A DNA stretch of 64,000 bases from Hyphomicrobium sp. D-2 (GCF_029872155.1 NZ_JARXLA010000003.1:62001-126000); one strand, 5' to 3'; positions 17,423-25,867 are shown, numbered from the stretch's first letter. Numbers and translations are program-made. The notes: a model not told the origin generated them from the letters alone.

Positions 17423-19954
17423 AGCGAAAACTACCACTGAACGCTCTCTATCCCAACCATATTGTGACGGCCTAACATCCTGTCCGAGGGCTGTGACCAA
17501 CTCGATCGGGACAGTTGCGGATGCTATCCCGAAGGTGGGGTCCGTGCGCGAAAGATCGAAGTAGAAATCCGCTGAGTTCACGAGCGCCTGCAGGAGTGGA
17601 CTCACTCGCTGGCTCGCAAGTTCCACGTCGGACCGGAATTGGCTCGGCCGTTCCAACCCGTGAACGTCGAAGTGGGTATGTGTGGTCACCAGCGTAAGGC
17701 CAAATAAGCGCATCAATTGGAAGAGGATTGACCAGAGCGTCGGTGTCGCCTGTAGCCTTGGAAACTGCAAAAAAACGTTATGCAAGCCATCAATAAGTAC
17801 ACCGTGATAAGGACAACCGCTGACTGCAGCGCCTTCGTACTTTTCGATAACCTTCGATAAGAAAACCTCCGGCGCCAGAAACCCTGGATACAGCGGAAGG
17901 TGATCGACGAAGATTATCTGCTTTCGAAACTTCTCGCGCGAGTCTAATGCTAGTGCGGTTTCAATCCGCCTTTGCAAGTCTTGATAGTAGCTTGAATTGT
18001 AGAGGAATGACACGACCATTATGCGTCGTGGGTCTGGGTACCGATGCTGCGCGTCGCTGACTTTGTCAAAAAGGCTGCGCTGAGTGTCAACTTCGCCTAA
18101 AATCGGCTTCATCAGAAGCTTGAGGGCGAATCCCGCTTTTCCCGTGCTACCACGTCCGGCGACCAATATCTGAGCGCGCTCAAAAACCTCTACGAGCGGT
18201 CTGGGATCGTCCGCGTTGACCCCCGTGAGAAGAAAATCGTAGTACCGCTGTTTATCCGGCGCTTTCCAGTTAAGATGGGCGTAGGAGTCCAGCTCAGCGG
18301 AAAGGTGCGGATAAAGTTTGACACCGTCTCGTTTCGAAATGTGAAGGGTATGGGTGCCTGTCCTCGCAAACTGGAGTCGTGTTTTGTGAAGAATGAATTT
18401 GCGCTTGTACTCCGACGGCGACTCCTGATTAGAGTCCTGATCTAGCCGCGCAACGAAGTCGACGGTATAATCAAGCTCCCGCAGTGCGGGGCTATCTATT
18501 TCTGCGGTGAGGATGAGTACGAACGCTCCAAGCGATCGCAGCTTCGACACCAGCGATCTTAGCAGTTCGACCTGTTGATCCGGATTTTCCCGAGAAACCA
18601 TTTCGTGGAGTCCGTCAAAGACCACGAACCATGCGGGCAAGCCGGGTGGAGTTTGAGATGATGGCTCAACGCCCTCCCGCTGATAAAGAGCTATGATTTC
18701 GTCGATAAAGTCGAAGACGGCCTTGCGAGTGTGCTCTGATTGGTTGTGGTCCAAATGCGTGGAATAGAACCAATCCTCGATCTTTCTCGGGAACGACGCG
18801 GTCCGCGCTATGAACGGCGGCGTTAGAGTTAAGATGCGATTCCGTAGATCCTCGTGCTGTTCTTCGCATGAGACATAGAGAGTCGACACTCCCAACGGGG
18901 CGTAGCTGATGCCCAACGCCAGCGCTAGGGACGTCTTGCCAGAACCAGAGGCCCCGGAGATCTGCCCTACGAGGCCATTTGAACCGGTGGAGCGTAAACC
19001 GCGGGCGAATATCGCATCGCCTCCAGGTAGCGGCACAGGATAGCCGTCAAGTTCGTTGACTAGCTCTGACGGCGAAGGAAGTCGTCGAACCGTGTCCAGG
19101 AATCGAAATTCATACACCGCGGTCTTCGAAACAAGTTCTTTGCCGGCTAGGAAGGTGTCGCGCCCCAAGAGTGGCCGTTCGTTTTTGCGAGCTGGCTGAT
19201 AGCGCATTTTTCCCGGCGCAAAGGCCAGGACAGCCAAGCCACGAGATGCGAGCAAGTGGCCGACGATGAAGTCGGTCGGCGTCGCCGGGTAAAAGGTATC
19301 TCTATTCTCGCGATACGACTCCGCTTTCTGCAAAGAGTTCGCTACCTGGTCAAAGCGGATGATCGCACGAACTCGGTCGAACGCGTCGCCCTCAGCATCC
19401 GGCTTTCCCTCGATGCGCTCAGAGAACTCTAAAGTGAGTGCGAAAAGCTCAGCCCGAATAAGTGCATGAGCGTAGGCGTCGGAGGCGCCAAACTCGGGAG
19501 AGACCAACATCTGCCTTAGAAAGAAGAACGGCGAAAAGAGATACTGCTTCGGCCGGTTTCGCACGTCCGCAACCGGAGTTGTTGGCGACAGTCCTTCAGT
19601 AATGCTGCAGGCCACGAGGGGGTGTCTAAATTGGTTCAAAAGTAGCGCGTACGGTCGCGTGAAGCCAATGTTTGGATTGTTTTGTGCCCTCTTCCTGCTA
19701 GTTGAGCCAGCGCGAAGGGTGTGCAAGAATTTCAGTTTGCTGGAGGCGAGGTGAGGATCGATTTGCGTTGCGATCCGATGTGGCCCCCTAAAGGGGAACG
19801 ATACCGCCTCGGCGAACTCTCTATTGAGCCAAGTCGAGGGGGGCGCGGAGCAAAAAGTCCGGACGGCATTCCACCAAGGTGCCATCAGTGCGGTAGACGC
19901 TTCGCCGAACGGCCTCGCGAATAGGAAAAGGTCCGTGTCCTTGTTCTTTTTCAT
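17411..19954 (-). CDS. Tandem KaiC/RecA-like ATPase with long N-terminal extension
   Basis: The 847-residue protein has about 320 residues without a recognised fold, then two KaiC-like modules. Module 1 has a complete Walker A (GASGSGKTS, 334–342), a KaiC-type catalytic pair in SCEEQHEDLRNR (Glu364–Glu365), Walker B WFVVFDGLHE (Asp447) and a KaiC-like end (HISKRDGVKLYP). Module 2 has GRGSTGKAG (600–608), where the Thr/Ser after Lys is replaced by Ala, lacks the Glu pair, but keeps LIDGLHNV (Asp722); it is probably a nucleotide-binding or structural pseudo-ATPase. It lies 1 nt after the helical-protein gene (TGATATG) and 19 nt before the methyltransferase. It may be the motor or sensor of the four-gene module. 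Confidence 0.8.
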   Translation of the reverse strand: MKKNKDTDLFLFARPFGEASTALMAPWWNAVRTFCSAPPSTWLNREFAEAVSFPFRGPHRIATQIDPHLASSKLKFLHTLRAGSTSRKRAQNNPNIGFTRPYALLLNQFRHPLVACSITEGLSPTTPVADVRNRPKQYLFSPFFFLRQMLVSPEFGASDAYAHALIRAELFALTLEFSERIEGKPDAEGDAFDRVRAIIRFDQVANSLQKAESYRENRDTFYPATPTDFIVGHLLASRGLAVLAFAPGKMRYQPARKNERPLLGRDTFLAGKELVSKTAVYEFRFLDTVRRLPSPSELVNELDGYPVPLPGGDAIFARGLRSTGSNGLVGQISGASGSGKTSLALALGISYAPLGVSTLYVSCEEQHEDLRNRILTLTPPFIARTASFPRKIEDWFYSTHLDHNQSEHTRKAVFDFIDEIIALYQREGVEPSSQTPPGLPAWFVVFDGLHEMVSRENPDQQVELLRSLVSKLRSLGAFVLILTAEIDSPALRELDYTVDFVARLDQDSNQESPSEYKRKFILHKTRLQFARTGTHTLHISKRDGVKLYPHLSAELDSYAHLNWKAPDKQRYYDFLLTGVNADDPRPLVEVFERAQILVAGRGSTGKAGFALKLLMKPILGEVDTQRSLFDKVSDAQHRYPDPRRIMVVSFLYNSSYYQDLQRRIETALALDSREKFRKQIIFVDHLPLYPGFLAPEVFLSKVIEKYEGAAVSGCPYHGVLIDGLHNVFLQFPRLQATPTLWSILFQLMRLFGLTLVTTHTHFDVHGLERPSQFRSDVELASQRVSPLLQALVNSADFYFDLSRTDPTFGIASATVPIELVTALGQDVRPSQYGWDRERSVVVFARPK

Positions 19955-19955
19955 A

Positions 19956-20663
19956 TCACGCCAGCGACAATTCTTGCCGTTTTTCTCTCAGCTGGCGGAT
20001 ACCTCTCTTGATGGGCTTAGCTTCACTAAGATTGTAGGAGTGGGGCTGCCTCAGTCCGAAGGGCGCGAGCGCGGACGTAAGTTCTGTCCGGTCGGCCATG
20101 GTGAAGCATTGAACCATAGTGTGCAGCCAATTCCCGAATTGGCGGCCAGCAACAATCCTGAACTCTTCGAGCCTCGCGAGAAATTGCTTTGGATTGAGAT
20201 GGCCTTGCCGGATAGCGGCACGCACCAAATCTGTCTTTAAGTCCGGATCTGCGATTGACGGCAAGGCGAGATCGAGCCAACGAAGTGGTTCTTCTGCCTG
20301 AAGCTGTGTGTCTTTGAAAATTGTATCGGCTGCCACCGGTTTTCCAAGCATAGCGAGCATGGAATAAATGCTCGCCCGTGCCCTCGCTTCGAGACGGTCG
20401 CCCGCCAGCCTATCTTCCAGAAGATTCGGCAACAGTGGAGAACGGAGGGAAGAGTAGGCCAGGAGAAATTCCAGAGCGATCCAGTAAGACGTTGGGCAAG
20501 GCCTTGGTTCTCGAAGGAATGCCTCCACTCTGCCTAACCAGGTTTTTGGATCGCCATTGGCTTCGGTAATAAGCTCATCCAAAGCGGTATGGCCGTCGCG
20601 ATCAACTACCTCGCCACGGGAGTACGCTTCGAAAATCTTCAGAATTGACGCTGTCATTGGCAC
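19956..20663 (-). CDS. All-helical (HEAT-like) protein of unknown function
   Basis: This 235-residue protein is predicted to be almost entirely helical with repeated amphipathic helix pairs (for example IALEFLLAYSSL, SIYSMLAMLGKP, LRWLDLALPSI), resembling HEAT/ARM-type scaffolds, but no family is certain. The GTG at 20663 follows AAGGT at good distance; the ATG at 20657 is the alternative. It is 19 nt after the preceding gene and 1 nt before the KaiC-like ATPase, so the proteins are probably made together and may bind each other. Confidence 0.65.
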   Translation of the reverse strand: MPMTASILKIFEAYSRGEVVDRDGHTALDELITEANGDPKTWLGRVEAFLREPRPCPTSYWIALEFLLAYSSLRSPLLPNLLEDRLAGDRLEARARASIYSMLAMLGKPVAADTIFKDTQLQAEEPLRWLDLALPSIADPDLKTDLVRAAIRQGHLNPKQFLARLEEFRIVAGRQFGNWLHTMVQCFTMADRTELTSALAPFGLRQPHSYNLSEAKPIKRGIRQLREKRQELSLA

Positions 20664-20682
20664 AGAACGACCTTACCTAAGT

Positions 20683-21432
20683 TCACACCGAAGATATAGT
20701 AATACGTCTAACAGTCTGGTTAACCTGACCAATTGCCGGGGGCTCTGCTACCACCTCTTCTAACCCGGCTTCGGCAGGCAGCGGTGCCAGCGGCTTGGTT
20801 TTTCCTCTCCAGTCCCAATAGGGCAAGTAATCCCAAGTAGCATCCGCGAACTTGGGTCGCCGGACGTCACTCACGTGAGCAGCTCTGAAGCTGAACGTCA
20901 GCCGCGTTTGTCCCGGTGATAAGATCAGTCCGAGACGCTGCGGCAGTTGGCCGTCATCTAACAACCCATCAAAGGTGTTCGGCTTGCGTCGCGGGTTGCG
21001 GAAGAGCCAAAGCCCCCCATCTTGTCGAGTTGGAACCTTTAGCGTGAGGATTGCCATCGCATCGGCTCGCTCATGCTCAGAAAACGGTTGGTTGCCGCGG
21101 CGTTTCTCCTCGAACGACAGCCAGCTGTCGACTTTTCGTTGCAGCACGGCCGGGCTGAGTTGAAGTGCTTCCGCTGTCTTACGAACGAACGGGAGTTCGG
21201 CGACAAGCGTCCCCAATCCTTCGTCCGGGAGAAGATCGGCAGGAGGATTTCCCTGTCGAACATGCGCAGCTATAAAGGCGTTATATGCGGTCTTCGCCTT
21301 ATCCTTGTCGTCACCGCATTGAGCTAATCGTCGTAAGCAATCTTCTTTAATGGTTGTGCTTGATTGGGAGCACTTCTGAATGTTTTCAAACGCGGCAGCA
21401 TCCAACACCGCAGGCTTCTGGAAATTGCTCAT
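20683..21432 (-). CDS. Unknown protein, first gene of the cargo operon
   Basis: I do not recognise this 249-residue protein. The N-terminal half is helical; the middle (residues 120–200) looks like a beta-rich domain (LWLFRNPRRKPNTF, LGLILSPGQTRLTFSFRAAHV); the last 40 residues are Pro- and acid-rich and likely flexible. No membrane helix, signal peptide or catalytic motif is evident. It heads the operon with the helical protein, the KaiC-like ATPase and the DNA methyltransferase, all on the minus strand with gaps of 1–19 nt. Confidence 0.6.
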   Translation of the reverse strand: MSNFQKPAVLDAAAFENIQKCSQSSTTIKEDCLRRLAQCGDDKDKAKTAYNAFIAAHVRQGNPPADLLPDEGLGTLVAELPFVRKTAEALQLSPAVLQRKVDSWLSFEEKRRGNQPFSEHERADAMAILTLKVPTRQDGGLWLFRNPRRKPNTFDGLLDDGQLPQRLGLILSPGQTRLTFSFRAAHVSDVRRPKFADATWDYLPYWDWRGKTKPLAPLPAEAGLEEVVAEPPAIGQVNQTVRRITISSV

Positions 21433-21745
21433 CTCAATTGATCAACCAATCGTCGCTTCAATATCTGACAGCAGGTGAAAGCTCGGTGAGCATCGACCTG
21501 CAAAGCTCGGCAGAGCGTAAGGGGCCTGGGGGGAGAAAGCTAGCAGCCTGTGTTGAATTCTATCCTCGCGTCTGTGACCCAAATCATCTGCACTTCGCTT
21601 GTGTGCTGGAGACGGGATTTGCAGAACTGGTCGGATACCCCTATCCGGCGCGGCAAGCCATTGATCGTTCAAATTATCGCGCAGCCTAAGGCCTTCCCCT
21701 AGGGGCTGCCATTGCGAGCTCGTGCTGGCGCAGTGCCGGGGCTTC
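21433..21745. other. Gene-less interval, presumed promoter of the cargo operon
   Basis: These 313 nt lie between the end of the integrase and the start of the four-gene operon. Open frames here are short and patternless. The promoter of the operon must lie here or in the integrase end, but I cannot place it. Confidence 0.4.
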
Positions 21746-23468
21746 TCACCCCACCTCATACCGAGGAATTTTGCTTAGCGCCACCATAGCCTTGAAGAGT
21801 TCGTCTCGGCCATATCGTTCGGCGACGCTGCGTGGTGCGTGGTCGCCAAAAGCGTCCAGCACTGTTGGGTCGATCATGCCACGACCTCGCGCTTTGAAAT
21901 TGTGTCGCCAGCCGTGGTTGGGTGCTGGCCCGTTTGTGTCGGGCATGACCTCGCGCGTGAACTCAGCGAGCTTGTTCTTCACGCTTTGCAGAGGACCGAG
22001 GATGCCGCGCGGGTCTTTGGTGCGGCTTGGTTTGGCGTCGGCGCGGTAAAGGTCAGGACGCGGCGTAAGAAAGAGGTGTGCCGTCATCAGCGGCGTCGAC
22101 GAAGTCGAGGAAGCCTTGCTCAATCAGATGCGGATGCAAGGGAACGTGCCACATTCCATCCGTCTTTACGGTTCCAGCGTCGCCGGTAATGCTGATGGCG
22201 GGATGGCCGTCATATATGCTTACGTCGCATTTTCTAAGCTGCGCCATTTCACCGACGCGGGTGCCTGTGTACGCCATGAGCCACGGCACCCATCGCTTCG
22301 CAGCGGCGAGTTTGCGGTTGGCTCGCGACGAGCCTGAGGCGGCGCTTAAGGCGTGGCGGAGGATTGCCAGCGCTTCCGCATCATTCAACGTCTTGCGCCG
22401 CTTGTTACTGTTCTCTGCGCCTTTGCGCACCTTGCGTTTGACGCGGTTTGCCGGGTTCGAGGCTAGAAGGTCTTGATCGACGGCCCAGTTGAACACGGCA
22501 TTGATACCAGCGAGGTCAGTGTCGTTGATCGTCTTGGCCGAAACGCCATCAACGGTGGAGCGCATGTCGATGAACGCGCGGAAGTCTTCGCGGCCAAGCT
22601 CTGCTGCGCTGGGCTCGCGTCCGTATCTGTCGGTAAGGAAAGCGGTCAGCTTTTCAAAAATGGGCGCGTAAGACGCGAGCGTAGAAGGTTTGACGGCTTT
22701 CTGATCCGGGTGCCCATGCCAAAGCGCAAACAGCTTGGCAGCGGTCAAGGCTGAGGAAGAGAGCGAGGGCGCTGGGGGTGCTTTGGGTTGAGCGCCGTCC
22801 CACTTTGGATACTTGGCGGTGACGGCATCGTCCGGCGTGTAATCGCCTTCGGCAAATCGTTTGAGCGTCTTGGCGGCGTCTATCAAAGCCTTGGCGAAGA
22901 TGCGCAAGAGAGCAGGGCGTTCTTCGGCAGCGGGGATGATCCCGTGTCTGCTGAGGATTGGGTTCAGGAACGGTCCCACGTAACGCTCAAGCTCTATGAT
23001 CTGAGCTTCGCCCGGATAGGCTTCGATCATCAATGGCGGGCCCGGCGGTGGCACCAATACCCACTCGGCGACCTCTGCAACTATACGCCACCAGTTGGCG
23101 TCGACAGGATCATCCTCGAACAGCTCTTTCAGGTCGCGATAGAGGATGCCTGCGAGCGCGATGCGCTGCTTGTGTGTCAGCCCCTGCGGGCCTTGCCGAT
23201 GGGCCGCACAGCCTCGTTCAAACTGCTCCAGCGCAGCGCCGTGGCGAAGATTGATGAGTGCGGGGTCGTTGGTGCGCAGCGAGAACTCGACGTGCGTTCC
23301 GAACTTTGCCCTGACGACGAAGCGTTCGTCACCGCTCAATGCCTTCGGCAGCGAGAAGAAGATTTCTTGACCGCGAGCTCGCGCCAGCACGTCGCTTGGA
23401 ACGCGCTTTTTGAACTGTCCCTTGGTGGAACGTGAACGGGTTGTTGGGCGGGCCATCATCAACACCAT
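21746..23468 (-). pseudogene. Tyrosine-recombinase integrase, interrupted by a frameshift
   Basis: The integrase is read in two frames. The first part (23468 to 22053) has the N-terminal and core-binding domains and the first catalytic arginine (YTGTRVGEMAQL), then runs into a stop after GTPLSYAAS. The second part, one base shifted, continues with PRPDLYRADAKPSRTKDPRG and carries HGWRHNF (HxxR), DHAPRSVAERYG (His and the Tyr nucleophile) and ends at 21746. Joined by skipping one base near 22068–22080 they give a full-length enzyme of about 570 residues. An open frame extends upstream to 23603, but that part is the tRNA-Leu gene read through; the true start is the ATG at 23468 or 23459. The shift may be a mutation, a sequencing error or, less likely, programmed +1 frameshifting at CTTT. 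Confidence 0.8.
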
Positions 23469-23553
23469 TGTGGGGCACCTCTGTGTGACAGTGGTGTCCG
23501 AAATTATCAATGATGCTCGGTAGTTACGTCTTTCCAATGGGTTAGGAAAGCGT

Positions 23554-23572
23554 TGGTGCCCAGGAGAGGACT
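23554..23572. repeat. Right attachment site inside tRNA-Leu
   Basis: This is the tRNA-side copy of the 19-bp direct repeat, covering CCA, the discriminator base, the 3' acceptor strand and the start of the T-arm. The integrated element leaves the tRNA gene whole. Confidence 0.85.
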
Positions 23573-23640
23573 CGAACCTCCACGCCCTTGCGAGCGCCAG
23601 CACCTGAAGCTGGTGCGTCTACCAATTCCGCCACCTGGGC
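23554..23640 (-). tRNA. tRNA-Leu (anticodon CAG)
   Basis: The 87-nt minus-strand gene folds as a class II tRNA: acceptor GCCCAGG/CCTGGGC, D-arm GGCGGAATTGGTAGACGC, anticodon stem CCAGC/GCTGG with loop TTCAGGT (anticodon CAG), a long variable arm, T-arm GGTTCGAGTCC, and encoded CCA. It decodes CUG. It is the insertion site of the genomic island on its 3' side. Confidence 0.95.
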
Positions 23641-23778
23641 ACTGGAGTGGTGAGTTAGATGGGGTCGCGGCACTTGTCAATCGATCGTGTGAGGCTTGTG
23701 CGCGACCTTTCAACACCCGTGCCCTTTTCTGCAATCCGCGCTATGGCGTAACGCAGCACCGAACACACGGAGAAGACA

Positions 23779-24762
23779 ATGGCAGAGCGGCTTGACGACC
23801 AGGGTTTGGCGGTTGTTTTCGGCGGTTCGGGGTTTGTAGGCCGCTATGCGGTGACGGCGCTGGCCAAGCAGGGCTGGCGGGTTCGCGCGGCGGTCCGCCG
23901 TCCTGATCTGGCGGGCTTCCTGCAGACAGGCGGCTTTGTGGGCCAGATCGCGCCCGTGCAGGCCAATGTCCGTTATCCGGAATCGGTGGCCCGTGCGCTT
24001 GCGGGCGCCAAGGTGGTTGTGAATGCGGTCGGCATTCTGGCCAGCGGCGGCAAGCAGACCTTCAAGGCGGTGCACGTTGACGGGCCGCGCGCCATTGCTC
24101 GGGCGGCCAAGGCTGCGGGCGTACGCCATTTCGTGCACATTTCGGCGATCGGGGCCGATATCAATTCCTCGTCCCACTATGCCCGCACCAAGGCCGAGGG
24201 CGAAGCTGCAGTGCTGGAGGAGTTCCCTGAGGCCATCATCATCCGCCCATCGGTGGTTTTCGGCCCGGAAGACCAGTTCTTCAATCGCTTTGCAGCCATG
24301 GCGCGCATGTCGCCGCTGTTGCCGTTGATCGGCGGCGGGCGCACGCGCTTCCAGCCGGTGTTCGTGGGCGACATCGCCACGGCGATCACGGTTGCTGCGG
24401 CAGGCGCAGCCAAGCCCGGAACTGTCTATGAGGCGGGTGGTCCAGATGAGCTGTCGTTCAAGGAAGTTCTGGAGCTGACGCAGGAATGGACCGGCCGCGA
24501 GCGGGGTTATCTGCGTCTGCCGTTCTGGCTGGCAAAAGTGCAGGCCGCGCTGACCTGGCCGCTGCCGAACGCCTTGCGTCCGATCACGCTGGATCAGGTG
24601 AAGCTGCTGCAACACGACAACGTGGTGAGCGCTGCGGCGAAAGACGAGGGACGGACACTGACGGCGCTGGGTGTGCCGACGCCCACCGGTGTTGCCGCGA
24701 TCGTGCCGACCTATCTGGAGCGCTTCCGCGCCCGCGGGCAGTTTGCCAGCTACCGCACCTGA
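23779..24762 (+). CDS. NAD(P)-binding complex I NDUFA9-like protein
   Basis: The 327-residue protein is an atypical extended SDR: an N-terminal Rossmann motif FGGSGFVGRYAV, the motif VNAVGILASGG, and the Tyr/Lys pair in SSHYARTKAEGE. It resembles the NDUFA9/39-kDa accessory subunit group of alphaproteobacteria, which binds NAD(P)H tightly and supports respiratory complex I or quinone-related steps. It is monocistronic; the divergent neighbour is tRNA-Leu and the downstream neighbour is convergent. The family call is good; whether it is physically part of complex I here is unknown. Confidence 0.85.
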   Translation: MAERLDDQGLAVVFGGSGFVGRYAVTALAKQGWRVRAAVRRPDLAGFLQTGGFVGQIAPVQANVRYPESVARALAGAKVVVNAVGILASGGKQTFKAVHVDGPRAIARAAKAAGVRHFVHISAIGADINSSSHYARTKAEGEAAVLEEFPEAIIIRPSVVFGPEDQFFNRFAAMARMSPLLPLIGGGRTRFQPVFVGDIATAITVAAAGAAKPGTVYEAGGPDELSFKEVLELTQEWTGRERGYLRLPFWLAKVQAALTWPLPNALRPITLDQVKLLQHDNVVSAAAKDEGRTLTALGVPTPTGVAAIVPTYLERFRARGQFASYRT

Positions 24763-24830
24763 GCTGGTGAGGCAGGAAGTGGGCTCTGCCGAGCGTCGGC
24801 GGCCCGTAGCACGCAAGCAAGCCCCATAAC

Positions 24831-24858
24831 AAAAGAGCTCCGGATTTCTCCGGAGCTC
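24831..24858 (-). terminator. Rho-independent terminator after DUF1150
   Basis: A 10-bp perfect stem GAGCTCCGGA/TCCGGAGCTC with loop TTTC is followed, on the minus strand, by TTTT. It would end the hsp20–DUF1150 transcript and may also slow transcription from the convergent NDUFA9-like gene. Confidence 0.75.
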
Positions 24859-24910
24859 CACGATCCCGAATTGTCAGCCAGCGCAACCAGCAGGCTGGCA
24901 AACACTCAAA

Positions 24911-25186
24911 TTAGTGCACGCTCGCGATCTCCAGATCGTCGTCGAACGCATGTCCGATTGCGGCCTGCCGAGTGTCGGTCAGGGCAAGCGGTGTACCGTC
25001 GGCGCCATGCAGTGAGAACAGGTTGATGCCCTGGGGCAGACCGTCGACGGCCGGAAACATGCGTGTGGCCTCGTCGAACGTCAGCGTCTTGATGTATGCG
25101 ACAGCACCATCACCCAGGATAGCAAACTCGTCGTCGGTCATGACATGACGCGGATAGTAATAGGTGGTCTTGTCGGCTTCGGTCAT
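24911..25186 (-). CDS. DUF1150 family protein
   Basis: The 91-residue protein matches DUF1150, a small family of alphaproteobacteria that usually sits directly behind hsp20 genes, as here. Typical features are the early VMTDDEFAILGDGAVAYIK segment and GINLFSLHGADGTPLAL. The function is unknown; linkage suggests a heat-shock or proteostasis accessory. The ATG at 25186 is chosen because AAGGAG lies 8 nt upstream; an open frame extends 26 codons further without a ribosome-binding site. It is 121 nt downstream of hsp20 in the same direction. Confidence 0.85.
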   Translation of the reverse strand: MTEADKTTYYYPRHVMTDDEFAILGDGAVAYIKTLTFDEATRMFPAVDGLPQGINLFSLHGADGTPLALTDTRQAAIGHAFDDDLEIASVH

Positions 25187-25307
25187 GACGCTACTCCTTC
25201 TGCATGCCGGAGCTGTACATTCCGCTTCGCAGCGGACGGCCAGACATCCCGGCCCCGACCCCACTGCGAAATTGCGGCAGGGCTAATCGGTAAAACGTAG
25301 TGAACCG

Positions 25308-25736
25308 CTATTTTCTGTCGATAATGTTGATAGTCCGAACCTGGCGTTCGGGTTCCAGCCGTTTCAGGTCGATGGCTAGAAGCCCGTCCGAAAGGTCTGC
25401 AGACTCTACCTCGATTCCATCGGCTAGCACGAATGTGCGGGTAAATTGTCTCGCTGCGATCCCACGGTAGAGGTACTCGCGCGCCTTGTCGTCCGACTGC
25501 TTGCCGCGGACGGTGAGCTGGCTGTCTGACAGGGTAATCTCAAGCTGATCGCGGGTGAACCCCGCCACTGCGAGCGTGATGCGCAGGATGTCGGCATCGC
25601 CGTCCGGGCTTTGGATGCGCTCAACGTTGTAAGGGGGGTAGCCGTCGGCCGAACCCTTTGTAGCCCGATCAATCAGGCGCTCGATATCTTCAAAGCCCAA
25701 AAGAAAGGGGCTGGAGAGCAGCGAAATCCGCGACAT
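25308..25736 (-). CDS. Small heat-shock protein Hsp20/IbpA-like
   Basis: The 142-residue protein has an alpha-crystallin domain (about residues 35–130): PPYNVERI, ITLAVAGFTRDQLEITL, the conserved YLYRGIAARQFTRTF and DGLLAIDLKR. It acts as an ATP-independent holdase that keeps unfolding proteins soluble for DnaK/ClpB. The ATG at 25736 is set by AAGGA six nt upstream; the ribosome-binding site is itself within a ROSE-like hairpin, and an RpoH-type promoter lies upstream, so both transcription and translation are likely heat-induced. It forms an operon with DUF1150. Confidence 0.92.
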   Translation of the reverse strand: MSRISLLSSPFLLGFEDIERLIDRATKGSADGYPPYNVERIQSPDGDADILRITLAVAGFTRDQLEITLSDSQLTVRGKQSDDKAREYLYRGIAARQFTRTFVLADGIEVESADLSDGLLAIDLKRLEPERQVRTINIIDRK

Positions 25737-25740
25737 TACG

Positions 25741-25828
25741 GGTCCTTCCTCAAGCGACCTCGACCAATATTCCGCAAGAGCCTTAACCCTGGCCTCCAAC
25801 GCACCGGCCCCGCCTGGGCGGCAACCGG
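25741..25828 (-). promoter_or_regulatory. ROSE-like RNA thermometer in the hsp20 leader
   Basis: On the minus strand the last leader hairpin reads GGTCGCTTGAGGAAGGACC (25759–25741). The sequence TCGCT matches the ROSE signature UYGCU and faces the AGGA of the ribosome-binding site, with a G·G opposition as in known ROSE elements. A stable hairpin (CCGG…GCCGCC/GGCGG…CCGG, 25828–25804) lies at the 5' side of the leader. Such elements melt on heating and expose the ribosome-binding site. Confidence 0.7.
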
Positions 25829-25838
25829 ATGCCAAATG

Positions 25839-25867
25839 ATATGGGTGAGCTGAGATAAGCGTTCAAG
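25839..25867 (-). promoter_or_regulatory. RpoH (sigma-32)-type promoter of hsp20
   Basis: On the minus strand CTTGAA (25867–25862) and CCCATAT (25845–25839) are separated by 16 nt, close to the sigma-32 consensus CTTGAAA–N13-15–CCCATnT. Transcription would begin about 95–100 nt before the hsp20 ATG, just 5' of the ROSE-like leader. Confidence 0.75.

Larger units (their letters stand above)
12050..23572. mobile_element. Integrative genomic island in tRNA-Leu(CAG)
   Basis: A segment of 11.5 kb is bounded by a 19-bp perfect direct repeat identical to the 3' end of the tRNA-Leu gene (12050–12068 and 23554–23572). A tyrosine-integrase gene sits next to the intact tRNA and reads into the element, the standard arrangement for tRNA-targeted islands. 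All supported genes of the element are on the minus strand: integrase, a four-gene cargo operon, a serine resolvase, an XRE regulator, a zinc-motif protein and a polymerase-like protein. No conjugation, capsid or terminase gene is present, so it is a small integrative element that either depends on a helper or is decayed. The integrase is frameshifted, so it may be immobile. Confidence 0.85.

Noticed and set aside
23469-23603. N-terminal extension of the integrase up to 23603
   Set aside because: The first codons are the tRNA-Leu sequence read through, so translation from there would be accidental; ATG codons at 23468/23459 begin the conserved part.
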